Source: Leishmania mexicana MHOM/GT/2001/U1103 (Eukaryota; Euglenozoa; Kinetoplastea; Trypanosomatida; Trypanosomatidae). From it: DNA of 64,000 nucleotides. Positions within the stretch are counted from its first letter, which is position 1, and the number at the start of each line of letters is the position of its first letter. The DNA lies in assembly GCF_000234665.1 (NCBI RefSeq), contig NC_018333.1:805001-869000 (forward strand), written 5' to 3'. The position numbers were made by a program, and so were the translations under genes. The notes beneath the pieces were generated by a model, which worked only from the letters and a program-made list of their open reading frames with translations, did not search any database and was not told the DNA's origin. Below are positions 1 to 9,232 of this stretch, piece after piece.

Positions 1-1276
1 GCAGATGATTCGAGGCGGACAAGAAGTCGTCCTCCACCATCCAGTGGTTTTTACGGTCCATGCCCCACCACACGACGGCACCGTTCGAAAAGAGGAAGAG
101 GTCGAAGCAGTTCTCACTGGACACGTGCAGCACAGCGTGCGCAATCTCCGTCTTGTAGCCGCGGCGGTGATAGACCGTTTCCAGCGCATCCAGGTCTAGG
201 CGCTCTGCGATGCAGCAGTAACTGATGCTGCCGATGTGTGCCGCGAGCGCTTCTGCAGAGGGGAGGGACGGCTTGCCGGTTCGCCGATCCCCTGCCGACT
301 GCGATCGGTGCGCCGCATCTCGGCCGGCGCGGCGCCCGTATCGCTGGCGTGTGGACAGTGATGACGAGTGCGACGTCGACCGGCGGACCTCCCGCGCGAG
401 GGCGTTTGTGCGAATGGAAAAGAGTCGCCGCAGGCGCACGCGGTCGTCCACGGGGGACACGACGAAGATGGATTGGTACGACTGCAGGTACTCCTTGAGC
501 GGCCCGTACGTGGCGGCGTACTGCGCGTTCCAGTTCATTTCCTGTTCCATCTCGGCGAGTGTAATGCTGGCAGTGGTGTTCGTGATGACCAGGTCAAGCA
601 ACCGCGTGCGCGGGTCAGCAGGCATCTCCGGTTCCTGCATGCGCGTCCGCAACAGAAGTGGGGAGGTGTCTGTCAGAGACTGTGGCGCCAGAGGCGGCGC
701 GCCAGCCGTGGCCGCAAAGCGCGGCGCTGGGGAAGGGGCGGACGTGGACGGAGTAACACTAATGCTGTCGTCTTCGATGTGCTGCGATCCGCCGTCGCCA
801 TCTCTCATGTCCTCGGTCTGCATATCGGCGGTCTGCAAAAGGTGGCCTTCAAGGAAGCGGCGGCTCTGGGGCCAGGTGGACACCAGAAGTTCGTCCTCCA
901 CCTCGGCCTCTGCTTCTACCATGTCGGCGTCAAGTCTCGACATCATGTCCATTCCACACTCATGGGTGGGGCTCACTGTGCTCTCGAGGTATGGCCCCGC
1001 ATTTCGATCATCTGACAGAAGGGTGCTGTGGCGCTCATCCAGGGCCAAGTTCTCGCGCGAGTGGCGGCGACGGCCCGAGGCTCGAGACGCTGTAGTGGAG
1101 GAAGTGTTATTGTAGTCGTCGCCGCGATATCTGCTCCGCACGCGTCTTCCGGACCGTCTGCGAGGGCGAACCGTGATCTCTTCTTCCGCTGTGGAAGATG
1201 TGGAGGTGGAAGAGAAAGGCGTGCGTGTTCGATAACCAGAGTGAGTGTTCTCACGAGCTTCCGAAAAGGGGTCCAT
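1..1276 (-). CDS. DUF155 / RMD1-family protein, C-terminus cut by the left edge
   Basis: An open frame runs without a stop from position 1276 down to the left edge, giving 425 codons. Residues 1-90 are rich in Ser and Arg and look disordered. Acidic and Pro/Ala-rich stretches follow to about 240. From about residue 350 the sequence matches the start of the DUF155 (RMD1/SIF2/RMND1) domain: it begins ISYCCIAERLDLDALE, continues into FDLFLFSNGAVVWWG (about 391-405) and carries the Trp-Trp-Gly turn typical of the family. Family members elsewhere are mitochondrial or vacuolar-membrane proteins, and the C-terminal membrane segment usual for them would lie beyond the edge. The frame stays open upstream to about 1790, but the ATG at 1276 follows a good trans-splice acceptor (AG at 1420-1421), so I prefer it. 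The family call is fairly sure; the cellular role here is inference. Confidence 0.75.
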   Translation of the reverse strand, partial: MDPFSEARENTHSGYRTRTPFSSTSTSSTAEEEITVRPRRRSGRRVRSRYRGDDYNNTSSTTASRASGRRRHSRENLALDERHSTLLSDDRNAGPYLESTVSPTHECGMDMMSRLDADMVEAEAEVEDELLVSTWPQSRRFLEGHLLQTADMQTEDMRDGDGGSQHIEDDSISVTPSTSAPSPAPRFAATAGAPPLAPQSLTDTSPLLLRTRMQEPEMPADPRTRLLDLVITNTTASITLAEMEQEMNWNAQYAATYGPLKEYLQSYQSIFVVSPVDDRVRLRRLFSIRTNALAREVRRSTSHSSSLSTRQRYGRRAGRDAAHRSQSAGDRRTGKPSLPSAEALAAHIGSISYCCIAERLDLDALETVYHRRGYKTEIAHAVLHVSSENCFDLFLFSNGAVVWWGMDRKNHWMVEDDFLSASNHL

Positions 1277-2662
1277 TCGATTCTGCAGGCAACACGTAAG
1301 AGGAATGGCACAAACAAGCAAAAAACAAATGTGGTGGCGCAGGGAACGGAGTGCGGTTCCTCTTAGTGGAACAGCGACGTCGCAACTTGCAGGCTTTGTG
1401 GGCGTGCGTGTTTTTTTGGCTGTTTCACGTGGAGAACAGGAAAAAAGGGGTGGCACCCACACACCGAAAGCACGTGGGGTGGGGGAAGGAGAAATAAAGA
1501 GAGCAAAGCATGGCCAGCAATAGTGGCACTGCGATCCTGCGGTCTGCGCAGCCATGACATGGACCGGATATAGATGCATCATCGCACATGTGTACCTGCC
1601 AAGTACACGCAGCCCTGAGAGACATACCATGTGGTGCATCACACGCATTTTACCTCCATCTCTTTTTGTGAGGAAAAAGTCGAGACCCGGACGAGACAAC
1701 GACAGGCGATTCTGTAGCAGCACTGCCTCGTAGCGCTCCGTAAAGCTTATATCTTTTTGGCATTGGTGGGGGTGGGGGCGGGGTTCACGCAACTACTGTC
1801 TCTCTGCAAGACGGGGCTACGCCTCCACTGTGAGGTGCATAGCAGGCGCCCGTGTTTCCCGCGGTCCGTTATCGGAGCCACGAGACTGAGGTAGTTCAGT
1901 GCGCGTGAAATGGGAGCCCTGGCGCCTCTCACAACCGTCTCTGGAGACGAGCGATTACTTCTTGAGCGGGTATGAGGTCGAGGTACATGAGCAGTGTTCA
2001 GTGTCACAGAGCTCCCTTGCATCAAGCGCGCCCCTTTTGGTGCCAACGTACAGCATCCCGACGACGGAGGGCAGGGTACGACTAGAATGTCTAGCATGTA
2101 GGGGGAGACGAGGATTCATTCCCGGTGTCCTCTCGGCTTGGCGAATACGGGAGGAACCGTGTCGCTCGAGGGCACAAGCGCAGATGCACGCCGGCAAAAG
2201 GGGCAAACAACAAGGGCAACACACGAAGACCCCCACCCCTCCCCCCTCACACACCGCGCAGACACAAAGCCACAATAGCTCATGTGGAAGGAAAACACAT
2301 AAAGGAGGGGCAACGCGAGAGTGCACGCGCGCGCGAGAGAGAGAAACACCCGAAATAATATATACAAAAGAAAACACGCGAAGAAACGTAAAACAGTAAA
2401 AGGAAGTTAGCCGTCGCGCACTGGGGAAACTGGCAGACGCGGCAGAGGCGCGGGGGCAGGCAGGGGGCGCACGGAGGGGTGTTGTGCGCTGACCCTCCCC
2501 CCTTTCCCATCGCACCGGGCGTATTCATATCGAAGATGGTGAAAGGCAAGTCCTATGATGCCCATTGTACAGAGAGGGAAGGGGAAAAAGACGAGAGAAG
2601 AGGTTCCCGGAGACGGTGCGGCGTTGTGAACCAGGCTCCTTTGCCTCGACTATGACGCTCGC
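1277..2662. other. Intergenic region, no gene seen
   Basis: This lies between the 250-residue unknown and the DUF155 gene. It holds the likely acceptor for the DUF155 gene (AG at 1420-1421) and purine-rich plus-strand stretches around 2270-2400. A 186-codon minus-strand frame at 1955-2515 is dominated by Ser, Cys, Arg and Leu from low-complexity DNA and I do not accept it as a gene. Confidence 0.6.
1420..1421 (-). promoter_or_regulatory. Likely spliced-leader acceptor AG for the DUF155 gene
   Basis: On the minus strand a C/T tract (complement of 1431-1450) is followed by ACGTGAAACAG. This is the first AG after the tract and leaves a 5' UTR of about 143 nt before the ATG at 1276. Confidence 0.45.
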
Positions 2663-3415
2663 TCACGCCGCAAAGCTTTGGATCGTCTCGCACAGCGTCT
2701 CTTCAGCGTCTCGTGGCAAGACGAGAACGCCGGCTGCCGGGTACACGTTGAGGCCAAATCGCGGATGCTCAATCATGCGGCAACCCCCACCAGGACCAGC
2801 AATGAGAACGCTATTGAAGGAGAAGAACTGCAGAATCGCGTCGGCGTCGCAGAAGATCGTGGCGCCGCGCTCTGTGCAGAGAGGCAGCCCCGTCGCCGGG
2901 TCGGGCCAGTCCATGAAAAAACGTGAAGACGATTTGTTGGCGCTGCCAAGGTGCCTCTCCAAACGCGCCAGCGCGGCGGCCATGAATCGGAAAAAGCGCT
3001 CGCGGCTGCGATCCTTCCACTCCACTGAGGCAGGGGAGTAGTGGATGAGCTCCGAGAGGCCGTCCTCCTTCTTCAACGGCAAGCACACCGGCGACGGCGC
3101 TGCCGACGTCTGTACAGTTGCCGCGCCATCATCCTCGCTTGTCAGGTTCTGCGACTTGCCACTGTGCAAGCCAGCGGGTTCCTCACCAGGCACAAAGTCG
3201 GACGACTGAAAGGTGTAGAGGAGATAGTAATTTGCCTCCGATGAGTCCCCGTCTCCCTGCGCTGCTTGAATGAACCGCACGCGCCGCTCTGCCTCTGGAA
3301 AGACAGTCACCAGGTTCTCCTTTGCATAAAACTTTGGACACCGCAGCAGGACCGCTTCCATGTCGGCAAAGTCCGGCAACCGGATAGTGTCCACCAGCAG
3401 GCAACGCCGACGCAT
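2663..3415 (-). CDS. Conserved-looking hypothetical protein, 250 aa
   Basis: I do not recognise this protein. It starts at an ATG 105 nt downstream of a strong acceptor (AG at 3521-3522), and its composition is balanced, unlike the low-complexity frames around it. The N-terminal part (1-70) has mixed hydrophobic and charged residues suggesting a folded domain. Residues 75-115 are Ser/Ala/Pro-rich and probably a linker. The rest (120-250) looks folded again, with an Arg-rich helix at about 133-155 and a glycine cluster GPGGGCRM near residue 208. No signal peptide or membrane span is evident. It is probably a trypanosomatid-specific protein. Confidence 0.75.
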   Translation of the reverse strand: MRRRCLLVDTIRLPDFADMEAVLLRCPKFYAKENLVTVFPEAERRVRFIQAAQGDGDSSEANYYLLYTFQSSDFVPGEEPAGLHSGKSQNLTSEDDGAATVQTSAAPSPVCLPLKKEDGLSELIHYSPASVEWKDRSRERFFRFMAAALARLERHLGSANKSSSRFFMDWPDPATGLPLCTERGATIFCDADAILQFFSFNSVLIAGPGGGCRMIEHPRFGLNVYPAAGVLVLPRDAEETLCETIQSFAA

Positions 3416-5807
3416 GATACCTGTAGAATATGTGATACGGATCGTGGAAAGCTTGTGCTTGCAGCCAAAGAAAGTGACGGACAGTATTGAAGGTCGCCGA
3501 GTCAGCCTCCGCCTTAGGCGCTAAAGAGCAAAGAACAACAACAGAGAGACAGCGAGAGCGATGTGCAGACGGTGTAGGTGTGTGTGAGGAGGGGGAGGGG
3601 GGGGGGCAGAAGTTCTATGAGAGCGACCGAACAACAAAAAAATATGGCGCAGGCTGTCGGCTGATGGGGAAAAGAGAGATCAATAAAGACAAAAAAGGGA
3701 AGAAGAGGAAACTGCACAAACGACAAGCGGCCCACCGGAGGTGACGTGAAATCAAGGGAAAGACGGCAGTGGTGGGTGAGGACGCCGAACACCGAGCACC
3801 GGGGGCGAGATGCGAATCGGCAGCCGGTAACAAGGGAGTTAAAACACAAGGAGAACGGAAAACGAGGAAGCACCACCGCTACCGCTGCCAAAGCAATCAT
3901 GAAAAAAATGAAAGATGCGTGGATGTCGCAACGAGCAGAAAAGACTTACAGGCACACACAGAGACAAGCAAATACACGGAGAACAATGAACACGGTAAAC
4001 CAGCGGGACCAGAAGCGGCAATGGTCAGAACGGTGTTCGCTTGCTTGTGTGTGTGTGTGTGGAGAAAGAGAGGGGATTACGGAGAAGTCCTACACTAGTC
4101 TCTCCTCCTGAGACACGCGCGCACGCACACCGCGAGATGAGGTGGACAAGAGAGAGAATCACCAGTGAAACAAGGAAAACGAAAAAGAAAACACAAGGAC
4201 ATATAAAAGCGGCGGGTTGGACCCCAGGTGACGCACAGACGCACACGCGCTGGAGAGAGCAGTTTTTTTTTCTTTGTGCACGGCAGGGATGGGCGTTGGC
4301 GAGGGATGCAGGAGCGGCCGCAGCAGGAGAGATAGAGAGACAGATGGGGAAAAAAATGCGAGCAGAACAAGAAGTAGTGATAGATTACCACACACCAACT
4401 CTTGATTTGCGTTTCGTGCGTCCTTCTTCGCCTCCGGAGTGCTCGCAATGACGTATCTGTGTGTGGGAGAGCGAGTTTGTGTTTAGAGCAGGCGTCCGAG
4501 TACGATTACGTGCACGTGTTCGTGTCCATTCGCAGAAAAAAAAAGACAACGGCAGTGGAAGGAAAACGCGCGGAGGCCAGGGTTTCAGAGAAATAGGAGG
4601 CCCTGCGCAAAGAGAGAGAATCAACCACCGTGATTGCGATTCACCGGTACGACTTTCAGAACCCCGTGTACGCGTGTGTGTGTCAGCGTAGCCTGCGGAA
4701 AAGGGTGAAAAGGAGCGATCCACACGAGGAACGTCAGCACCCCCACGTGATGAGGAGGGTAGGGGCTCAGGTTGGGAAGACTTTATGAATACCTTTGCCG
4801 CTTCGCATATATATATGTGGGTGCGTGTGGGCGGTAGATGTACACGGCCTAGGTAAGTTGGGGGGGGGGCGGTGATGACCAGATCAAGAGTCGATAGAGA
4901 CGCGTTGCCGTCGTCGTGAAATGAGAAGACCACAGGGCATCAGAGAGAGAGGCAGAGACGATACAGAGGTCAAGCTCCATTGTTGGAGACACGTGCGAGG
5001 GGGGTGAGCAGTGTAACCAGCGGAAGGGGGGATGGAGGGCACACCAGTACGTGGACCCAAGAACCAAGGGAGGTCCTGCAGCGCTGTTCTGTGACGCCGC
5101 AAGCTTCGCATACTGTCTTTCCATAGCGTGAGAGGGCAGAAATCCAAGCAGGTAGCGCCCCCATCCGCCGCGTGTGTCTGTGTGTGTACGTGTGTGTTTT
5201 CCTTCTCATCTGCTGCAGCACCACCTATACTTCGTTCGTCAGCGGTAGCTGCTGCAAGGGTGTGCACTCAGACGGACAATGGAGGAGACCAGGTGGTCTA
5301 CAACAGGAAACAAGAAAAAGGTAAAACCAAAGATCCCAGGGACAGCGCGTGCATATAAAAGAAACAGGTCCAGGCGGCCATCATGAGCAGCAGGCCGGCA
5401 AAGACAAGAGAGAAAGGGGCGCGCAAAGCGCATGCGATGACCCCACGCAAACAATCCCACTGCCATCCTCACGACAACCATGACAACCACCAACAGCAGA
5501 AAGAAAGATACGCACTGCCTCCTGGCGAACGTCTGTGACTGCGTAGGCAATCGCGTCTACACGCGCAAAGACAACGCGGTGCAACGTAGAAACGTGCGCT
5601 CTCAGGAAGAAAACGAAACATATGAGGTGAAAGAAGGCTTGCGGCCCGCAAGAGGTAGAGAGCTTGTGATGGAGTTCCGACGAGGCGGGGAAAGGGCAAA
5701 ACAGTGTAGCAGCGACTGTGTAGAGCTATGCTATCGTGTGTTTCCCCTTCACCGTCGCCTTCATCAGGCAGCAAGCCCGCACACCCACCCACCCTCTTCT
5801 CTGCGGC
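3416..5807. other. Intergenic region, no gene seen
   Basis: This 2.4-kb spacer separates the carrier-like gene from the 250-residue unknown. It contains the acceptor at 3521-3522, long purine-rich plus-strand tracts (3523-3608, 3640-3760, 4150-4210), a short (GT)n near 4044-4060 and an (AT)n patch near 4806-4817. The frames longer than 100 codons here are pyrimidine-strand artefacts rich in Ser, Leu, Cys and Phe. Confidence 0.6.
3521..3522 (-). promoter_or_regulatory. Likely spliced-leader acceptor AG for the 250-aa protein
   Basis: The minus strand reads a long pyrimidine tract ending TTTGCTCTTTAG, with no earlier AG in the tract. The resulting 5' UTR is about 105 nt. Confidence 0.55.
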
Positions 5808-6728
5808 TTAGTAGCCGAAGCCGCACCGCACACCGTGACGCGGCGCCAAGAGAGGCTGGATGGCAGAGAACGCGCCGAACATGACGGCCATCATCGGCAC
5901 CTCCTTCAGCAACGTTGGTGTGAGCCCGCGGCAGATGGCCGAGTCGTGAATCACGGTCTGCATGTACTGATGTGCACTAAGAGGGTAGCACACGGTAGAA
6001 GCCACGGTCGCCGCCGCCCCACCTAAGACAAAGTTTGAGGCCACCGTAGTGGTGTAGTTCTCCCAGTTCCAGTTATGGTCCACCACTGCAGGCCTGCGGT
6101 GGCGCGTACGCTGTCCAACAGGCTGCTCCTGTATCCCTTCCCCCACCGCAAACGCCTCCTCGGCAGACTCGTTCTGCACAATCGGTGCAAAGTTGCGCTC
6201 GTGAAAACGACGCAGGCCTTCAAAGACCGTGAAGAGCGTGCCAAAGTACATGGCGTTCGCGATCAGATTCGGCGTCGTGTACCAGAACTGCAAAATCGTC
6301 TTGTTCTTCATTAAGCGGGCAGCGTCGATGGGCGACTTGCCAGTGCGGCGGCTCTCATCCATGACGCGCGAGATGGGGTTGCACACCACGCGCATGTTGA
6401 CCCCGGCAAATGCGCCAACCATGAAGGTGGTCAGCATCTTTGACAACGGGTCCTCCTCGAGCCCGGGGAGTAGCTTGTGAGCTATAGGACAGTAGAACAT
6501 CATAAGGAAACCGAATTGCGGCATGCGGCGGCCCACAGTCTGCATGATGCCCTTTGGACCCCCTTGGTCACACGGCAGTGCTGCCACGCGACCGAGGCCG
6601 CCGGCGACCGCTCCGGCGAGAAAGGTGCCGGGGTCCGTGAGTGTCTTGGGCGTTTCCTTCTGTATTTTAAAGCCGCGGTAAACTGCCGTGAGGACGCCGT
6701 TGTAGGCGTAGGTCACCAACTCGAACAT
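5808..6728 (-). CDS. Mitochondrial carrier (SLC25)-like protein, divergent
   Basis: The 306-residue length is typical of the mitochondrial carrier family. Three repeats can be traced. Each has a small-residue helix (AGAVAGGLGRV at about 38-48, VGAFAGVNMRV at about 104-114, LGGAAATVAST at about 235-245), followed by the carrier proline motif: LPCDQGGPK near 51, CNPISRVMDESRR near 116 and CYPLSAHQYMQ near 247. The consensus PX[DE]XX[KR] is degenerate in repeats 2 and 3, so substrate gating may be unusual. Such proteins span the mitochondrial inner membrane six times. The frame extends upstream to 6827, but an acceptor AG at 6751-6752 lies inside that extension, so the ATG at 6728 is the real start, giving a 5' UTR of about 23 nt. 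The substrate is unknown. Confidence 0.8.
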   Translation of the reverse strand: MFELVTYAYNGVLTAVYRGFKIQKETPKTLTDPGTFLAGAVAGGLGRVAALPCDQGGPKGIMQTVGRRMPQFGFLMMFYCPIAHKLLPGLEEDPLSKMLTTFMVGAFAGVNMRVVCNPISRVMDESRRTGKSPIDAARLMKNKTILQFWYTTPNLIANAMYFGTLFTVFEGLRRFHERNFAPIVQNESAEEAFAVGEGIQEQPVGQRTRHRRPAVVDHNWNWENYTTTVASNFVLGGAAATVASTVCYPLSAHQYMQTVIHDSAICRGLTPTLLKEVPMMAVMFGAFSAIQPLLAPRHGVRCGFGY

Positions 6729-8116
6729 CGTTGTCGCCAGTGGACTATCTCTGTGTGCGTGCAGCGAGAGGAGAGGGGGTCGAGGGGGAGGGGGGCAATG
6801 CCAAAGATCGCTTGAAAGCTGCGACAAGAGAACACGAGCAGGTTTGCTTCGTAGTGGTCACGGAGTCGCTTGTGTGGTATCGCTATCTAACTAGTACCCT
6901 CTCGCCACGCTACGCGGAGAGAAAGGGGCCGAGGCGGAGGGGAGGGGGATGGTGAGGCAATGGATACACTGCTGTGTACGTGTATATACCTTCCTACGAT
7001 GCCACTACTGTCATCGACTAATCTCTGTACCGATACTATGAGAGACGAGAGTGCTAGAGCGCAAAAGAAAAAATAAAAGGCCCACGGCGATGATAATGCC
7101 TACCAGCGCACACACGCTTTTTCCAGCTATCAGGCGAGCCAGAACAAAGCGAAAAGAGGAATAGGCGTAGACAGCACGTGATTACGCTCTGTCCCTTCGG
7201 CGAGGCCGTTACGTTTCTTTTTCGCCCACTTACCGCCAAGGCGATCGTCTTGCAGGGAGCTGAAGGTGTGTTCCGCGAAGAAGGCGCAGCGGCGCTTCTG
7301 CTCGTGTTCGATACTGCACAACGAGGAGATAAAAAGAGGGCACAGGGGAGATGGAACCGTGCACAGGTTCATGGAGGTAATAGAAAAGGGGCAGAGGAAG
7401 AGATGATGGACAGCAGGTGCGTGCTTAGGTGTATCTCTTTATTTTTATGCGCGTCTTCGACGTCGCTCATGAGTGCGTTTCGTCCCCATGACGACTAGCT
7501 CTCCGCCACCATGGTTGCGTTGTTCGGTGACGTAACCCGCGGAGCCCTCGCGCACACGCACATCCAACCACACGTGACGCCAGGCGAGGGTGAGCACGAC
7601 ACCACTGTCGGAGCTGCCAAAGACCCGATAACCCACGAGGGAAAGGTAGAACATAACACAGGACAGGGGGACGATCCTTGAGCACAACAATAAAAAACGA
7701 AAATGGGCCAACACGAAAGAAAAGGAAGCTGGTGCGAAAGACCGAAGAGGACGACAACCACTACCGTGTAAGGCACTGGAAAGGAGGACGGCAGGCAGGC
7801 AGTGTGTGTGTGTGGATACTGATTCACTGTGAGCAAGAGACCTGCTCCATGCAACCTGCTGCCGGTGCACACGCACAGACCTCCACAGAGAAAAAAAACG
7901 CCGCTGGAGACCACCAGCGTCTGCGAGAGATGCAGAGCACAAATCAAGACGTGTTCCTGTGACTGGCCCATGACAGTCCGGTGCACAGAAAGGCAGATGA
8001 AAGAAATGATGATTCTTTTCTTTTTTGATTCACGGCAATGGCGTGGGAGCCATCGCCGCCGCGACCAGTACAACCACAACGACAACGGCTGCCCCTGCAA
8101 CGAAACACTTCAGCGC
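6729..8116. other. Intergenic region, no gene seen
   Basis: This spans the carrier-like gene's acceptor and the probable 3' UTR of the Rei1 gene. Purine-rich plus-strand patches occur at 6765-6797 and 7055-7075. A 201-codon minus frame at 7495-8100 is low-complexity and Cys/Ser/Val-rich and is not accepted. Confidence 0.6.
6751..6752 (-). promoter_or_regulatory. Likely spliced-leader acceptor AG for the carrier-like gene
   Basis: The minus strand has a C/T tract opposite 6765-6797 followed by GCACGCACACAG. This AG decides the start codon at 6728 over the longer frame. Confidence 0.5.
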
Positions 8117-9232
8117 TTAACTAAACATCATGTTGCCATCGTACCCTTTCGGATGCAGCTTATTCGTGCGCATGCTAACGTCCAGCTGAAGGTCGTGACG
8201 GTCACCGCCGCTGCGCTTCGCCACCCACGCAGCCTCCTTGTTCTGCGCCATGATGAGCTCCTTCTGCTCGTGCCTCGCCAGCGCGCGCGTTTCCTGCTCC
8301 TCGGCCAGAATCGCCATGCGTTTCTCATTCTGTTCCTCCGTCTCGCGTGGCCGGGGACGTGGAACATCATTTTCGCGCTTCAGCACCACGCGCTTCTTCC
8401 CAAGCGCCTTGTCGTGCGCCAGGACAAGTTCGTCGCCACGGACACCCTCGAGCTGCACCGGCCTCGCCGTCTCCGGGTCCTCGAGCGCCACGTCGTAGAA
8501 CTCCTGGTATTCAGGGCTGAGAATAAGGCGTTCGTGGTTGGTTTCGCGCATGTGGTCGCGCAGCGCTTCCAGCGAAGAGAAGGAGCGCGTGCGCTCATTG
8601 CACACGATGCACATAAGCCCGTTGATTTTGCGGGCTAAGTACGCGAGCAGCGCTGCCTGGTTTGTGCAGTGGGCCGCCAGCGGAACTGCGAAGCTGTGCA
8701 CGCACTCCAAATGGTGCACGTTGGACTCGACATCCGCCGAGAGAAAGCCGCAGAACATGCAGCGCAACTCGCTTGCGTCCTCCTCCCGCGCCTCAGGGTC
8801 CACCTTTGGAGCGGTTTTCGGCTTCGCGTCACCACGCGCGGCGGTGCTCTTCTTGGCGTTGTGGCGACGATGCAGGCCCATCGCCGCGCTACCGAGCGAC
8901 GTTGACGTCAGCATACTCGCCGTCTCCGAGTCCCGCGCGATGATACGCTTCTCCTTTCGCATCAGATGCGCTGTTGAGCGGATATGTGTCTGCAGCGTCT
9001 GGACAGAGTGAAACGTCTTTTTGCATAGCGTGCACGAGTAGACGGGGGTGCCCTTCTCATCCAGAACGGCGCCCTCCGCCTCATTGGTGGAGAAGCGATG
9101 TTCCTGCTGCGACAGCGGGCGCAAGCCGTCGACGCGGCGACGCACATTGGTGAGGTGAAACTCAGACCCGTAGTGGGCACGCAGTACCTCACCGTTTTCT
9201 AGCACTACGTTGCACGTGCCACACCGAGACAT
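8117..9232 (-). CDS. Rei1/ZNF622-type cytoplasmic 60S maturation factor
   Basis: This 371-residue protein has the Rei1 layout of paired C2H2 fingers. Finger 1 is C4-C7-H20-H26, finger 2 is C67-C70-H83-H89, finger 3 is C158-C161-H174-H179 and finger 4 is C208-C211-H227-H233. A charged segment (about 290-340) and the C-terminal patch KLHPKGYDGNMMF follow. Yeast Rei1 works in the cytoplasm in late 60S maturation, helping release and recycle nuclear export factors and probing the peptide exit tunnel. The start MSRCGTCNVV matches the usual N-terminus. The frame continues upstream to 9496, but that part is low-complexity and most likely 5' UTR. A small basic linker (115-150) separates the two finger pairs, as in other family members. 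Confidence 0.9.
   Translation of the reverse strand: MSRCGTCNVVLENGEVLRAHYGSEFHLTNVRRRVDGLRPLSQQEHRFSTNEAEGAVLDEKGTPVYSCTLCKKTFHSVQTLQTHIRSTAHLMRKEKRIIARDSETASMLTSTSLGSAAMGLHRRHNAKKSTAARGDAKPKTAPKVDPEAREEDASELRCMFCGFLSADVESNVHHLECVHSFAVPLAAHCTNQAALLAYLARKINGLMCIVCNERTRSFSSLEALRDHMRETNHERLILSPEYQEFYDVALEDPETARPVQLEGVRGDELVLAHDKALGKKRVVLKRENDVPRPRPRETEEQNEKRMAILAEEQETRALARHEQKELIMAQNKEAAWVAKRSGGDRHDLQLDVSMRTNKLHPKGYDGNMMFS

Noticed and set aside
225..1115. 296-codon plus-strand frame at the left end
   Set aside because: It is antisense to the DUF155 frame, is Arg/Ser-rich, and is explained by the complementary strand's codon bias.
1955..2515. 186-codon minus-strand frame
   Set aside because: It is low-complexity, with runs of Cys/Leu/Ser, no domain and no consistent leader signal, and sits in a typical spacer.
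7495..8100. 201-codon minus-strand frame downstream of Rei1
   Set aside because: Composition is typical of pyrimidine-rich UTR translated by chance (Cys, Ser, Val, Pro).
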